DNA from: Echinarachnius parma
Taxonomy: Eukaryota > Echinodermata > Echinoidea > Clypeasteroida > Echinarachniidae
Length of the DNA stretch: 64,000 bases
Reading direction: 5' to 3'
Assembly: GCA_037951105.1 (NCBI GenBank)
Contig: JBAMJV010003954.1
Location: 106,525 to 170,524 of the forward strand
Shown here: in pieces, positions 11,776-34,819 of the stretch
Layout of the letters: each line of letters starts with the position of its first letter
How positions within the stretch are numbered: the stretch's first letter is position 1
Notes under the pieces: model-generated
What the model was told of the DNA's origin: nothing
What the model saw: the letters and a program-made list of their open reading frames with translations, nothing else
Databases searched by the model: none
Translations under genes and position numbers: made by a program

Positions 11776-13872
11776 AAAAAGGAGTAAAACAGTGAAAATA
11801 TATCATGTATTTGTTTTGCATTTTCGTGTTTTTGTTTAATTCAAATAGAAGTTGCCTAAAAGGAAAATGATCAAAATTAGCCAATCTATTTGAGGGTGGT
11901 AAAACTACATTAAGTAGACATACAGTGACACACACATACACTCACAAAGACACTGTGAAGGGAATATGTATTAAAGTGTTGTAGTTTTCCAGTTTCCCAC
12001 TAAAATATATATGACATCCGTAGACACGCGGCGGAATCGACCGCTTGTATACTGTTATGCGTAGCAAGTTATATCCACAATATACCCGTAATCATGGTTT
12101 GCCATCCCAGAGCCATCCTCTTTCGAGAACTATTTTGAGTTTTTATATTTCATTTCGAGATTTCAAACAACTTATTTTAAAAATCGAAAACCTTTTAAGA
12201 ATGACACGTGGATTTTTTTTCAGCCCGAGGCATGCAAAACCCTAAAAGTTTTTCAATAACAAGAGATGTCCTTACTCTTACTCATTATAATATATATTAT
12301 AATATAATTTGTTAGGGAAGGAGTCGAAGACATGAAAATTTGTCCTGTTTCTTTCATGCTGAGTTTATAACTGTTGAGCAAATGCATACCTTCAAGAAGT
12401 CCCGCAAGAAACATGTAATGGGTGTTGAATATATTTTTGGTTTTGTTTGTAATAAGGTACACAGTATTTTCACGTATTCAATTCAAATTGATTCAGAAGG
12501 TAGCTAAGAAGTGCAGCATTTCGTTGGCTGTGATTTATTTCAATAGGTTATATGCCATTAAATATTCTGTTTAAATAGCAGTTTAACAAATTTGGTCGAA
12601 CTCTGACAGACTAATTCCATGTTGTCCTTGTGACGCCAGTGTTTCTATTCACGCGTCTTCACTAGCTTAGTTGATTGGTCTAATCATCTAACAAGAGGTC
12701 TGTTTAGTTGCCAACTAGTGTTAACTTAGTAGGGAATAAGTTATTATACAGTCAACGCTAGTTGGTGAATGTCAACCTCAACCTGCTATTCACCCAGTAA
12801 TTTCTCCCCATAATAGAAATAATAATGATAACTTAACTATCCCTGATTATTATTATTTTGTGATTAATGGCGCCATGTTAGTTATGTTTTGTTCAGTTCG
12901 TTAATTTGATACGATTATTACTTTTGTTTTGTTTGCTTCAGCTTGTGACGATTATGTTGTAATTAAATTGCTTTGTTTTATGTTTTGTTGGTATTGACCA
13001 ATTACTTACAAGAATTAGATTGGATCAATTGTCATTTAAAAGTAGATTCCACATTTATACTGCCAAGTATGTGCTTTCATGTGATGAAGCTCAATTTGAA
13101 ATTAATTTGTACATTACACGTTTGTCAACCTTAAACCAATGATGGTTTGATGATATTTGAAAGATATTTAGAGCTGGGTGCTCGGATTAAAAGAATATCT
13201 TGAATTATATATCTCGTGTATTGTTGCCTTATTTCTTTGCGTAGTAATCACCTACAACAGAACTACACCTATCGTCTAGACTGGTACATACAGTACCAAG
13301 ATCTGACAGTGATCAATTAAGAAGACCGCTCTTTGCTTAAATACTCTTAATATAACATACGTAGTGTGAAACTATATAGACCCTGGCTTTAAAGGGCTAC
13401 AAAGGGTGGCACACGCTTTAATAACTTCACGAGTAAAATTGTAGCTCATAATATAGCTCATAAAGACAAACTTTACCATCGTAGTGTATGCACATACCCT
13501 TAGAGTATGTAGTGTATGTTTTGAAGACTTTAATGTCTTTAAACATTGTTTTTGTGTTAAATTGAAGTGGTATTTGTGAAAAGCATCGACATGCTAGATG
13601 TTATAATGATCCACACATTTGATTGTTTATTACACGGACAGTATGCATGGTATGGAGTTGATTATATTCATATTGAAACAGGATATAGCTGAAGAGTGTA
13701 GAGTGAAGAGTGTACATTTTTGTTATTAATTACAAATTGCAAAACTGTATAAACACCTAGTATATTATTGCGAAGATATTTCGTGTTCGTTTTTGGAATG
13801 TGGTTCTGATGTGAAGTTGGTATAAATTGAACCTGATCTTGATGATGTTATTTAAAATGTAGATTATTTCAA
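11776..13872. other. No recognisable gene
   Basis: AT-rich sequence with scattered stops in all frames. I see no conserved coding stretch, RNA gene or regular repeat. Confidence 0.6.
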
Positions 13873-14084
13873 GGTGTATTGTAGCCTTTTGACAAGGCCT
13901 GTCTCGTCTGAGCTGAGTTGAATGCACGGTATAGTATGCATTATGCAGGAACGACTGGAGAGCGCGACTATCATGCAGAGTGGCTTCACCACACGCCGGA
14001 TAGTCTCCATCACGCCGTTCAGTCGTTCCTGCAGCGCAGCCATTGCTTGAGACGCGAAGCCTTGCTAAAAGGCTAGGTGTATTG
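13873..14084. mobile_element. 194-bp inverted-repeat element with a 9-bp target duplication
   Basis: The element spans 13882-14075. Its ends are TAGCCTTTTGACAAGGC and the complement of TAGCCTTTTAGCAAGGC. The 9-bp word GGTGTATTG flanks it directly on both sides (13873-13881 and 14076-14084). A second internal inverted repeat, GCAGGAACGACTG, pairs with CAGTCGTTCCTGC. A 9-bp duplication is typical of Mutator-like elements. No transposase is present. Confidence 0.75.
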
Positions 14085-14220
14085 ATGCTATGAATGTAAC
14101 CTCTATGAAATCCACCGACACATCAAATAAATAAAAAGTTATTCTATATATAAAAAAAACTCTTTGCTACTCTTTATTAGTGAGTTTAAATAGATTATGT
14201 TTATTAACAAAAACACTCAG

Positions 14221-14590
14221 CGTGTTCACACACAAACATTTTTATCCCGAAACTATATAAAGAAACGTCGTATAAAGAAACGTCGTATAAAGAATCATCG
14301 TAGGCGTTTACACACACACGAACAAGTATCCCGAAACTCTAAAACGAAACGTCGTATAGATGCGCAGTTTGCTACTGCGCTTGTCATGTTATACCGTTCT
14401 AGTTCGACCTTTATCGAGTTCTAGTTCGAAACGATGCCCAAACCCCCGTTTCGTTATACGACGTTTTTTTATACGACGTATCGTTAGTAAGCGTTCATAC
14501 ACACAATTTCATCGTATATAGCTATACCGAAACGGTATAGCTATACCGTTTCGGTATAGCTTTACGATGAATTTTGTGTGTGTGAACACG
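14221..14590. mobile_element. 370-bp inverted-repeat element with internal palindromes
   Basis: The ends are CGTGTTCACACACAAA and its near-perfect complement. Inside are repeated AAACGTCGTATAAAGA units on the left, their complements (GTTATACGACG) on the right, and a tight hairpin near 14521-14560 built from TATACCGAAACGGTATA and its inverse. No target duplication was identified, so the family is unassigned. Confidence 0.65.
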
Positions 14591-15013
14591 GGGTTACTCT
14601 CTCCACATTTCGATAACAAAAGAGAAGTTTTGACATTAAAATTTGACATAAAATTACAATAATTATATACTATGATACAACGAAATAATATCTGCATTTA
14701 TAAAGGAGCATTTCATGTTAATATTTACATCTGAGAAGTATTTGGTCTATATCTTTGTTCACCAATTTGCCACGGAGTGACACAATATAATAACATAATA
14801 TTAACAATTTTAACATCTTACTTTCTATGGAGCGGATCAGCCCAATAGCTATAATTGATGGCGTTCCCAGGCCTAATTGGGAACCAAGGGGGAATCATTT
14901 AGTTCCCACACAAATTGCGTTATTTTCAAACCAATGACTTTCGTATTTGGCACACATGTCAAGCAATTCAAGTTATTTCAAGTTATTAAAGAAGCGATCA
15001 TCAACATTTCTTA

Positions 15014-15309
15014 GTGGGGGCCATAGGCGTACCCAGGGGGGGGGGGGGGGGGGGTTTCAAACCCCCCCCCCCCCTTTGACCAAAAAATTGCTGTTTTGGG
15101 GGGTTTGAACCCCCCCTTTTCAAATTTTTGCCGGTCTCGAGACCACTTTTAAGCGGTTTCGACCATCATTAACCTGGTCTCGGCCTCGAAAATTTGCGAA
15201 GAATCCCGGTCTCGGGCTCGAAAATGTTGAAATTTCTTGGTCTCGGCTTTGAAAATTTTACAAAATAACCCCCCCTTGAAAAAATCCTGGGTACGCCACT
15301 GGTGGGGGC
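15014..15309. mobile_element. 280-bp non-autonomous hAT element
   Basis: The element spans 15022-15301. Its termini are CATAGGCGTACCCAGG and the complement of CAGTGGCGTACCCAGG. The 8-bp word GTGGGGGC flanks both ends. Terminal CA-GGCGTACC sequence plus an 8-bp duplication is the hAT signature. The interior is G- and C-runs and GGTCTCGG...TCGAAAAT repeats, with no coding capacity. Confidence 0.8.
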
Positions 15310-15802
15310 GATATGTTTGATCGAATGATGGAAAACATGGCATGCTGCAGATGGACACATTAGTGTCACACAAATGTATTAAATGGTGCAAATAGAATAT
15401 AAAGCATGATGTTTTTAGGGTCACATATGTTGCCCGCAAAGTTCTTGCGAAGCTGAGCGTCTTATAAGTTAGCACTGTACTGCACCGCACTTTAAGTAAC
15501 ACACTGTACTGCATGGTAATTATGTGAAATATTTCCTCATGTTAACCACGAAAAGATTACTAGATGTTTGTAGACATCGTTTAGAACACTATTTTGTACA
15601 TGTTAATGATATCAATATCAAAACATTGTTTTATGAAATTCTTATTGTTTTCATCGTTTGCATGCCACTCGTTTCCTAACAAACAAACAAAAAAACACGA
15701 AAACAAAGAAAAGCAGACGGACCGCGATGAACGCCCATTACGGACGATAATTTGAATCAATGGCAGCATGTAGTTAAACTGATTCAACTTTATATTCATA
15801 TT

Positions 15803-16215
15803 TTAATTAATTTCCGAAATAAAAAATATCTAGAACAAAACAAAGAATAAGAACAAGTTCTGTACATATCCACTATAAATAAATACACATCGGAGGGATA
15901 TCCCATTCAGCGCCGTATATATAGACATGCATATCTGCATATCTTCCGTAGGGTCCCGTAATGAAATTTGACAATAAAAAGTGTTTAAATTTCCCTTGAT
16001 TACAAGGAATATATTTACTTATTTTCCGAAATAAAATATCTGGAACAAAACAAAGAATAAGAACAAGCTCTGTACATATTCACTATAAATAAATACAAAT
16101 CGGATGGATCGGTAGCCCATTCAGCGCCTAAATATGGCTGGTCTTCCGTTGGGTCCCATAATAATTTGTTTACATGAAACACGATTAAACTTATCTTGAT
16201 TACAAGCAATAAATA
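15803..16215. repeat. Approximately 210-bp tandem duplication
   Basis: Both units contain TTTCCGAAATAAAA, AACAAAACAAAGAATAAGAA, CCATTCAGCGCC and CTTCCGT.GGGTCCC in the same order. They have diverged by substitutions and small indels. Confidence 0.8.
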
Positions 16216-17047
16216 CAAAACATACAATACGCTTTCATTTTATGATTATCGTGACAGCTGGAAGAAGCCAATGGTATAACCTTTGAACAACAACAAAATA
16301 AGATTACGGAAAAGTGCATTTTTTGAAAAGTGGATGGAAAGCGTGACAGCGGGGATAAAATGGATGATACTATATTGATTCCACCCCCTGGTATCCACTC
16401 TGGACGTTACGGTGTTAATAATACTCATGTAATCATATATTTTGATTTGTTCTCAAATGCACAAGATTAGACAAGTGTATTGACACTTAGACTTCTATAC
16501 CCAGTTATATTTTTGGAAGATAACAGCTGGAAACTTGTCTAATTAACTGGATCAAGTGGATTCTTGAAGATAAATATGGCCCGCGTGTATACCGTTAACT
16601 CAGTTTTGGGTTGTCACGTTTAAACATATAGTTTGATGGGCAAGTCATTGTTTTTTTCTGTTAGAACAATCGGCGAACTTGTCATGATAAACTGCTACGT
16701 CTAGGCTACCATTTGAACAAAACAAACAAAATAGTATAGACAAAATGATAAAACACGTGCTTCGGAGGGGTTGTAAACATCATGCACATTCATGAAAATC
16801 CGAAATATTTTGTATACCCGAGAATTTTCGCAAAACGAACTATTTAGGCATTTGCACACAAATTGCCGATTATAATTTCACCCATCACATTTTCGTTTTC
16901 CAATTTCCATCGATAATGTTACCTATATAGTACCTTTTAATGTGATAACTTGGGGATGTTTCACTAAACACTAACATCGAATTTAGAATCGACTTTTTGT
17001 GATTATGAAGATGCTAAAATCGATTTAAAACACCCCTGGTTTTTCTT

Positions 17048-17269
17048 GGGGAACATTTGGTGGCGTAGCGTAGTCGGACTCATTGGTGGGGGCACACATT
17101 TTTAAAGGGAAGACCTTATGTATTTCTTAATTTCTTAACGAACTGTCACCCTTGTGTTTGTTTGTTTGTTGTTGTTTTTGTTGTTTTTTTTTTTTGGGGG
17201 GGGGGGGGTGAAATCATTGGGGGAACGCCCCCACCCCCTTGCACCCGGCGCTTCGCCATGGGGAACATT
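17048..17269. mobile_element. Short inverted-repeat element flanked by GGGGAACATT
   Basis: The 10-bp word GGGGAACATT occurs at 17048-17057 and 17260-17269. Between them the left end contains GGTGGCGTAGCG and the right end CGCTTCGCCAT, an imperfect inverted repeat of hAT-like type. The centre is T-, G- and C-rich. The exact terminus and duplication length are uncertain. Confidence 0.55.
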
Positions 17270-17489
17270 ACATAGTAGATGGATTAACTAATACAATATT
17301 TAAACTGCTACTTGCATGTACTGACAATTCACCATCTTATACGTAGCTAGTGCAACGCTCTTTATGAATAATGATTTTAAAACAGTAATTACGAAAACAA
17401 AATGATTAAAACGAAGGTATACTGTATATGCCGAATTAAACAAAAGAAAGGAAACGATGAAACCCGGTAAGTTCGTACGATTCCGTTAT

Positions 17490-19060
17490 CCTTATAGTCC
17501 TGTAGATATTAATTAGACCTAGAAATGTTCTTTAGTACAATGTTTTATTATTGATTAATATTCTAGAAGGGTTTAGAAGAAATTTCAGCTGTGTTGCCAC
17601 CTCAGCAACTTTGGGCAACTCTTTTTATAAGCATTATAAAGATAATTAGCTAATTTGCATATTTCTGAGATAAGGTCAGGGGTCATTCTCTATCTAGGAA
17701 TAGTACAATAGTAATTAAAACAAATATTCTAGGGTATTTTGGGGCAAGGAATCCATTTCCGGTGCTCGTTTGCAAGTGCCATGTATGCAACACCCTGAAA
17801 TCCAAGATGGCGGCCCCTAATTTGCATATTCATGAATAGTATTGATTTTCAGTGGCTATAGCCTCAAATAAGCAATAATTTGTCTTTAATTTTCTTCAGT
17901 CATGTTCTCAATGTGTATTAAAGATACTTCAGCTCGGTTACCACCTTGGCAACCTCTGGCAATGCATATAATTAGCATTATTATATTATTTACCTAATTT
18001 GCATATTCCCAGAAATCAGGTAAAATCGTGTATATTGTGAACCCAGAAGGTTAAACAGACAAGAAATACCACTTTTCCAAGGTTTTAGGGGGCAACAAAT
18101 CCATTTATGATACTTAAATCGCTGTATCACCTTTGCAACCAACATTAATCCAAGATGGCCGCCTTTGGCATTTTCATGGCGATAATGCTATTTTCCACTT
18201 TAACAGCATTTATTTTATAAAACTGTAATATTTTTACTGTAAGCACACATCTACATTGTGATTAAAGTGTTCTACTTGCTAATTCAAATAATTGAAAGTC
18301 CAAAAATTATAATATTGATCTAATATAACCAAAAGAATGAAGTCGTGTATCATAATATGTGAAATTGGATGAGCAGCCATCTTGGATTTGAGAAGGTTGC
18401 CATGGTGATATATGAAAATAAGTATCAGAAATGGATTTGTTGCCCCCTAAAACCTTGGGGAAATGGTATCACTTGTCATTTTTACTTTCCGGGTTTCCAA
18501 TATACGCGATTTGGGGGAATATGCAAATTAGGTAAATAACCTAATTATGCAAATAATATGCATATCTAGATGTTGCCATAGTGGCAACAAATCTGAAATA
18601 TCTTTACTACATATTTAGAACATGATTAAAAAATAATAATCTTAAATTATTGCTTATTAGAGGCTGTAGTCACTGAAAATCAATAATATTCATAAATATG
18701 CAAATTAGGGGCAGCCATCTTGGATTTCAAGGTGTTGCCCATTCGGCACATGGAAATGAGCACCGGAAATGGATTCCTTGCCCCAAATTACCCTAGCAAA
18801 ATAGTTTTGATCACTATTGTACTATTCCTCGATAGAAAATGACCCCTGACCTTATTTCAGAAATATACAAATTACCTAATTATCTTTATACTGCTTATAA
18901 AAAAAAGTTGCCCAAGGTTGCCAAGGTGGCAACAAAGCTGAAATTTCTTCTAAACCCTTCTAGAATATGAATCAATAACAAAACATTGTACTAAAGAACG
19001 TCTCCAGGTCTAATACACAAAATATAGGACCGTCTACAGGACTATTAGCAATACTTTGAA
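17490..19060. mobile_element. About 1.55-kb foldback element
   Basis: Two arms of roughly 750 bp meet near 18270. Landmarks on the left (AGACCTAGAAATGTTCTTTA, GGGTTTAGAAGAAATTTCAG, GGTCAGGGGTCATT, CCAAGATGGCGGCC) recur in inverted order and orientation on the right. Each arm itself holds two diverged units of about 350-400 bp in tandem, each with a TTTCAGCT..GTTGCCACC start and a CCAAGATGGC end. No transposase is present. Confidence 0.85.
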
Positions 19061-19361
19061 TACCAAACAATGTGTACAACATTAGGATAAATCTCAATTC
19101 CTTCGTGTCTGTGTTAATATCAGTTGCAATGTTGATGGGTGCGATTCAGACAAACCTTCATAGACAGCATCATCTGACATTTGTAATCTTAAAAAATACA
19201 CAATTATAATTAATTATCTCCTATTGGCACACTTATATCTGTAATTGCTATGGATTCATATTTTAAGTACTTAATCCATTCATTGAATCTCCAATGCTTT
19301 GTTATAACATAGTTGGATCTGATTAAGTTAGAGCGACCAGCATTAACATTGCCGCGGGATG

Positions 19362-19975
19362 AAGATGCCGATGATGATGGCGATGGCGATGACGATAACG
19401 ATTACGAATTACGAATAATGTGAATTTGACAGTCTTCCCACCAAAGTATTAAATAGTTCTCCACAAATCTATCTCGTTAGTAGAGTCTAAATACAATCAG
19501 CGAGCATCAGTGGCTCACAGATGGTGATGACGATGGCGATGACGATGACGATTACGACGGTAATGATGATGACAATGATAATGTGAATATGACAGTCTTT
19601 CCAGCCAGGTATTAAACAGTTCTCCACAATTTCGTCTGGTTAGTAGAGTCGAAATGCAATCAGCGAGCATTCATGGCTTACAGATGGCGATGGCGATGGC
19701 GATGGCGATGACGATGACGATTACGACGGTAATGATGATGACAATGATAATGTGAATATGACAGTCTTTCCAGCCAGGTATTAAACAGTTCTCCACAATT
19801 TCGTCTGGTTAGTAGAGTCGAAATACAATCAGCGAGCATTCATGGCTTACAGATGGCGATGGCGATGACGATTACAACGGTAATGGTGATGAAATGATAA
19901 TGTGAACAGACACCGAGGTACTAAATGGTTCTCCACAATGTCGTATATACAATCAGCGAGCATTCGTGGCTTATA
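19362..19975. repeat. About 165-bp satellite, 4 units, ending at the adaptor stop codon
   Basis: Units start near AGATGGCGATGGCGATGACG, pass through a GACAGTCTTTCC block and end CAATCAGCGAGCATTCATGG. Unit junctions lie near 19520, 19682 and 19851. Units 2 and 3 are nearly identical; 1 and 4 are diverged or truncated. The array ends about 10 bp beyond the stop codon of the minus-strand gene, so it would form the proximal 3' UTR. Confidence 0.88.
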
Positions 19976-19983
19976 GTTAGTTG

Positions 19984-30977
<10,994 letters not shown>

Positions 30978-31564
30978 CTGAAAGCAAAAATGCATTGAAA
31001 ACAGGTTGAACCAATCACATGTTCGCATTTAGGCGCATTTTCTGATTTGCGATTGATCACAATTCTTTATGCACCCCCCATCCCCAGGAGAGGCCATCAT
31101 CTCATCGTTAAATGGTTAACGAACTGAAATTGCATCGAAAAAGGGTTATTGAAAATTTAAACATAGAAATTATGAGCTATGAAAATCATACAAAAAGTCA
31201 AAGGTATAAGAATCACAGATAACAAGTTTAGTCGATGTGTTTTCCAAATTTCGTGAACGCCTGCATAATTATTATATTTTGTTATTTGACATACGCTGAT
31301 GGATGGTAGTCACAATTCATAATGCTTATTATAGGTGTAGAACCGAATGGTGTGGTTACACTTATTCAAAGTGAGAAGATTAATTTATATTGTATTGTTA
31401 CCCTTTAAACAATCCTTGTTACTGGCCTTGATAAAGAAACTGCTAGATTCGAAATCTCAGGCTCTTTTTTTTAACTCTATTACATTTGCCTTTGCTTGTG
31501 TGACGGATAAGCAGTTATTGGCACCCCGAAACTTTCCGGCCACGCTACACCACTGGTCCACACT

Positions 31565-31680
31565 CATTGGGTGATTTCAAGTATGGTGTTTAGGGCTGGT
31601 GGTAGTGTTTATCAAACTGGTGTTTGTGTGTAATAAACACTAGCATCGGCCTTAAACACCATACTTGAAATCACCCATTG
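31565..31680. mobile_element. 106-bp palindromic MITE
   Basis: GGTGATTTCAAGTATGGTGT at 31570 is mirrored by its complement ending at 31675. CATTG occurs on both outer sides, either as a 5-bp target duplication or as part of an asymmetric end. A diverged relative starts near 61955. Confidence 0.7.
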
Positions 31681-31838
31681 TCTTACTTCTTCTACCTGTT
31701 TGACATGTTAAAGGGATTTAGTAACATTGTCCAAAAACTAAAAACCTACTTGGAACTATAATGGTTCCCTCAAACCTTGTCATATTCATGTTAACAATAA
31801 AAGGTTTCGGTTTTTCAAATTTGCATTTCGTTCAAAAG

Positions 31839-31895
31839 ATCCCACATCTAACACTTCAATCGTAAATTTTACGATTGAAATGTTAGGTGTGGGAT
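31839..31895. repeat. 57-bp near-perfect hairpin
   Basis: CCCACATCTAACACTTCAAT is followed by CGTAAATTTTACG and the complement of the first arm. Two mismatches lie in about 27 bp of stem. Confidence 0.85.
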
Positions 31896-32401
31896 AATTT
31901 AAGCCGTGTACAAGGTAAGTGCCATGAATTAGTAAATATTACTTGCATTTTCGCTAATTTCTCGGCAAAAAACATTATTTACGGGAAATTTTCACACATT
32001 CCTTTTTTTGACATATCAGATCACACCAATACACATTTGATTAATCACTCATCACCTTTTGCACTAGTCAGCAAAGTTAGTAGATACCTTTGAAAGTTAT
32101 GTTTTGTCCCTTACAATGGAAAGTTAAATGATCTTTATAGTTGATGGAGAACTAAAACAAGTTTATTTTTTTAATCATTTCATATAAACCTTACACAGAA
32201 AGTAAGTTTCACCTACAAACTCCTCATAATTTCATAAACACAAAATTGTTTTAAGAATTCATCTTGACAAAATATTTCGATGATGGGAAACTCATGTGTA
32301 AAAATTAAAGGTAACTTTTAATTTGTTGTTAATTGTGCTCAAATAAAGAAGTACAACATTCCAAAATTATAAAAAAGTGGTTCATTACTGCAAATTTTAT
32401 A

Positions 32402-33471
32402 ATTTAAAGCAGGGGCGTCGATCCTGGGGGGGCAGGGGGGGCGGTCGCCCCCCCAATGAAAATATTGGGGGGGCGAACATATCATTTCGCCCCCCCAATA
32501 ATTCCGAAAATGAGGAAGAACAAAATCGAGTGATATAATGCCAAAGAGGGGAAAGACACATTTATCAATAATTAATCTTCAAAATAGCCGTTTTTTAGTT
32601 TGAAAAGGACTGTAAATCTCTTTTTTGCCGCGCGCTTCGCGCGCATACAGTTTCTCATATTGCAAGTTTAATTTTGGTTGCGGGAACTCACCTATCTATA
32701 GATAGCACACCGTCACAGAAAAAAAATCTGAAATATATCTTTCAGTCAATTCGGTCCATATGCGCTGAACACAAATCAAATTGGAATATCATGTCCCCCC
32801 ACATTTGAAAGTGGAGGAGATTTTCCCCCTCCCTTTGTCATTATGTATGTTTGGTTCCATACTTATATGCTTCATATTACGTGAAATTTCTGTCTCAGGT
32901 GTGCACCAAATCGCACAATTTCACGCCCCAAAATACAAAAGCTCCCTACTGTGGGAGGGGGACACCCCCTCCCACACCCTCCCCCGCTCGGTCGCTTCGC
33001 TTCCTCGCAATGTTTCCCCTCCACTTTTGAGAAGTTGTTGACACCTTGCTTAGTTTCATGGGAGCTCAATGCCCTAGACTATATCGATGGCTCTATAGTC
33101 ATGATAGTATACAGGATCACGTGGATCCATCTCATGTAAGGGCTCAATCTTTTCCTCGCTATGCCCTTTAAAAATACGTTACGAGTAGGTTCACTATTTT
33201 ATACAATTTTAACACCCATGATAGGAGTTGCAAATGTTTGAAATCTAAAAGCTTCCGGGGGCTCCGCCCCCTAGACCCCCATTATTGTCCCCAAATATGG
33301 GTGCCCCCCAAAGTCAGTTCTTCGAGCCATCAAGACACTTTCAATGAGCGCATAATAAAACTTCCGGGCATGCCAATGTGGGGCTTTTAGCTCTCTCAGT
33401 GGTCACTCTGGAAATTTTTTCAAATTTCGCCCCCCCAATCGCAAAAACGGATCGACGCCCCTGATTTAAAG
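32402..33471 (+). mobile_element. 1054-bp non-autonomous hAT element, copy 2
   Basis: The element spans 32410-33463, flanked by the 8-bp word ATTTAAAG at 32402-32409 and 33464-33471. The ends are CAGGGGCGTCGATCC and its complement. Its length equals copy 1, and I found no mismatch in the long segments I compared. It lies upstream of the assembled adaptor exons; if more 5' exons exist it is intronic. Confidence 0.93.
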
Positions 33472-34192
33472 ACTTGAACTTGAACTTTAACTTGATATAA
33501 ACTCACGTGTCCTTTAACAAACGAAATGGATGGAATTTTTAGCAACATCTTTTCACAAACCATATCTAATCATTTCTATATATCACATTTTCTGTTTTAC
33601 AATCATGTACAGGCATGCACAAGTTCGTGTGATTATTTCAATTGGGTAATTTTGTAGTGATATGAGCTCAGTAAGCAATGACGAAAGGTATATCTCTGAT
33701 ATTCACATACCATTTACATAGTAATGGTGAAAATATTTGTTGGCAAGCCACAAGAAAAATGAATACATATTGTTTATATTAAGCGGAATTGTATGGTTTT
33801 GTGTTGTGTTTCGAAGTACATGTTCATCAACCAACATATTGTCCTTTTTCCGTTCTGTATCTGTCTATTTCTTTATCTTGTTCTCTCTCTCCTGAACAAA
33901 CACACACAAGCACATACATACACCAGTCACCAGTGCAGTGGTCGATTGTATACTCGATTGATTCAAATAGTACATTAGCAATATTAATGTAATCATAACG
34001 CACTTACACATATACATATATGCACACACATATTGATTGATTCAAATATTACACTGGCAAACATAAAAAGATTGTAATTTGCTTTTAATACACAAGAGAC
34101 ATATAGACAGACACGTTTATAGATTGTATAGTCGATTGATTCAAATAATTATTACATTGTCTAAATCATACAATACTACACGGAGCAATATA

Positions 34193-34239
<47 letters not shown>

Positions 34240-34819
34240 AAACACACACACACACATATATTGACTGTATAGTCGATTGTTTCACATATCCCATTGATAA
34301 AGATAACAAAATAATAATTTACTTACATGTGTAATATCTCAGGATAACACCTTTTAAAGTCTAGTGTGTGCAGTTCCTACACGTCACAACATGGATCAAA
34401 TATCGCTGGTTCAATTCTTGGCATCGAATCCGCTTTACACGACATCACTTCGAAGCATCGATAATGAAACTTATATGCGTCTTATCCACTAACTATGATC
34501 CAGTTTAGCATAACGAGAGTTTACAATTATGAATATCATATATAAGGTCCACAATCTGAGCAAAACTTAAATGTAGGAATTTCCTTCTGAAAAGGTTTGC
34601 TACCAAAATGCGTTTTAATTCTATAAGAGGAAGTTTGTTGAAAAGAAATACAGCTATGAATTATTCCCTTTCTGCATTATGCCAAACTGCACAGAGTTTT
34701 GATATGAAGGATGTCGTGATATGTTGACAAGGGATTGACATCATATATTGTCCAGATGCATTCAACCATCCTCTATTGAATTTAGAATGTTCGGTTTTTT
34801 TTTGTCAGCTTCCATCAGA
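33472..34819. other. No gene; CA-rich and degenerate repeats
   Basis: Loosely repeated GTATAGTCGATTGATTCAAAT blocks occur near 33946, 34033, 34121 and 34262, and a (CA)n tract lies at about 34193-34258. A 50-bp stretch at 34376-34327 on the minus strand could be a small exon ending at a good donor (ELHTLDFKRCYPEILH), but its acceptor is poor and phase is unproven. Confidence 0.55.

Noticed and set aside
34327-34376. Possible small upstream exon of the adaptor gene
   Set aside because: The donor is good and the residues look plausible, but the acceptor is weak, no ATG is near, and its end phase does not match the next exon without another unseen exon.
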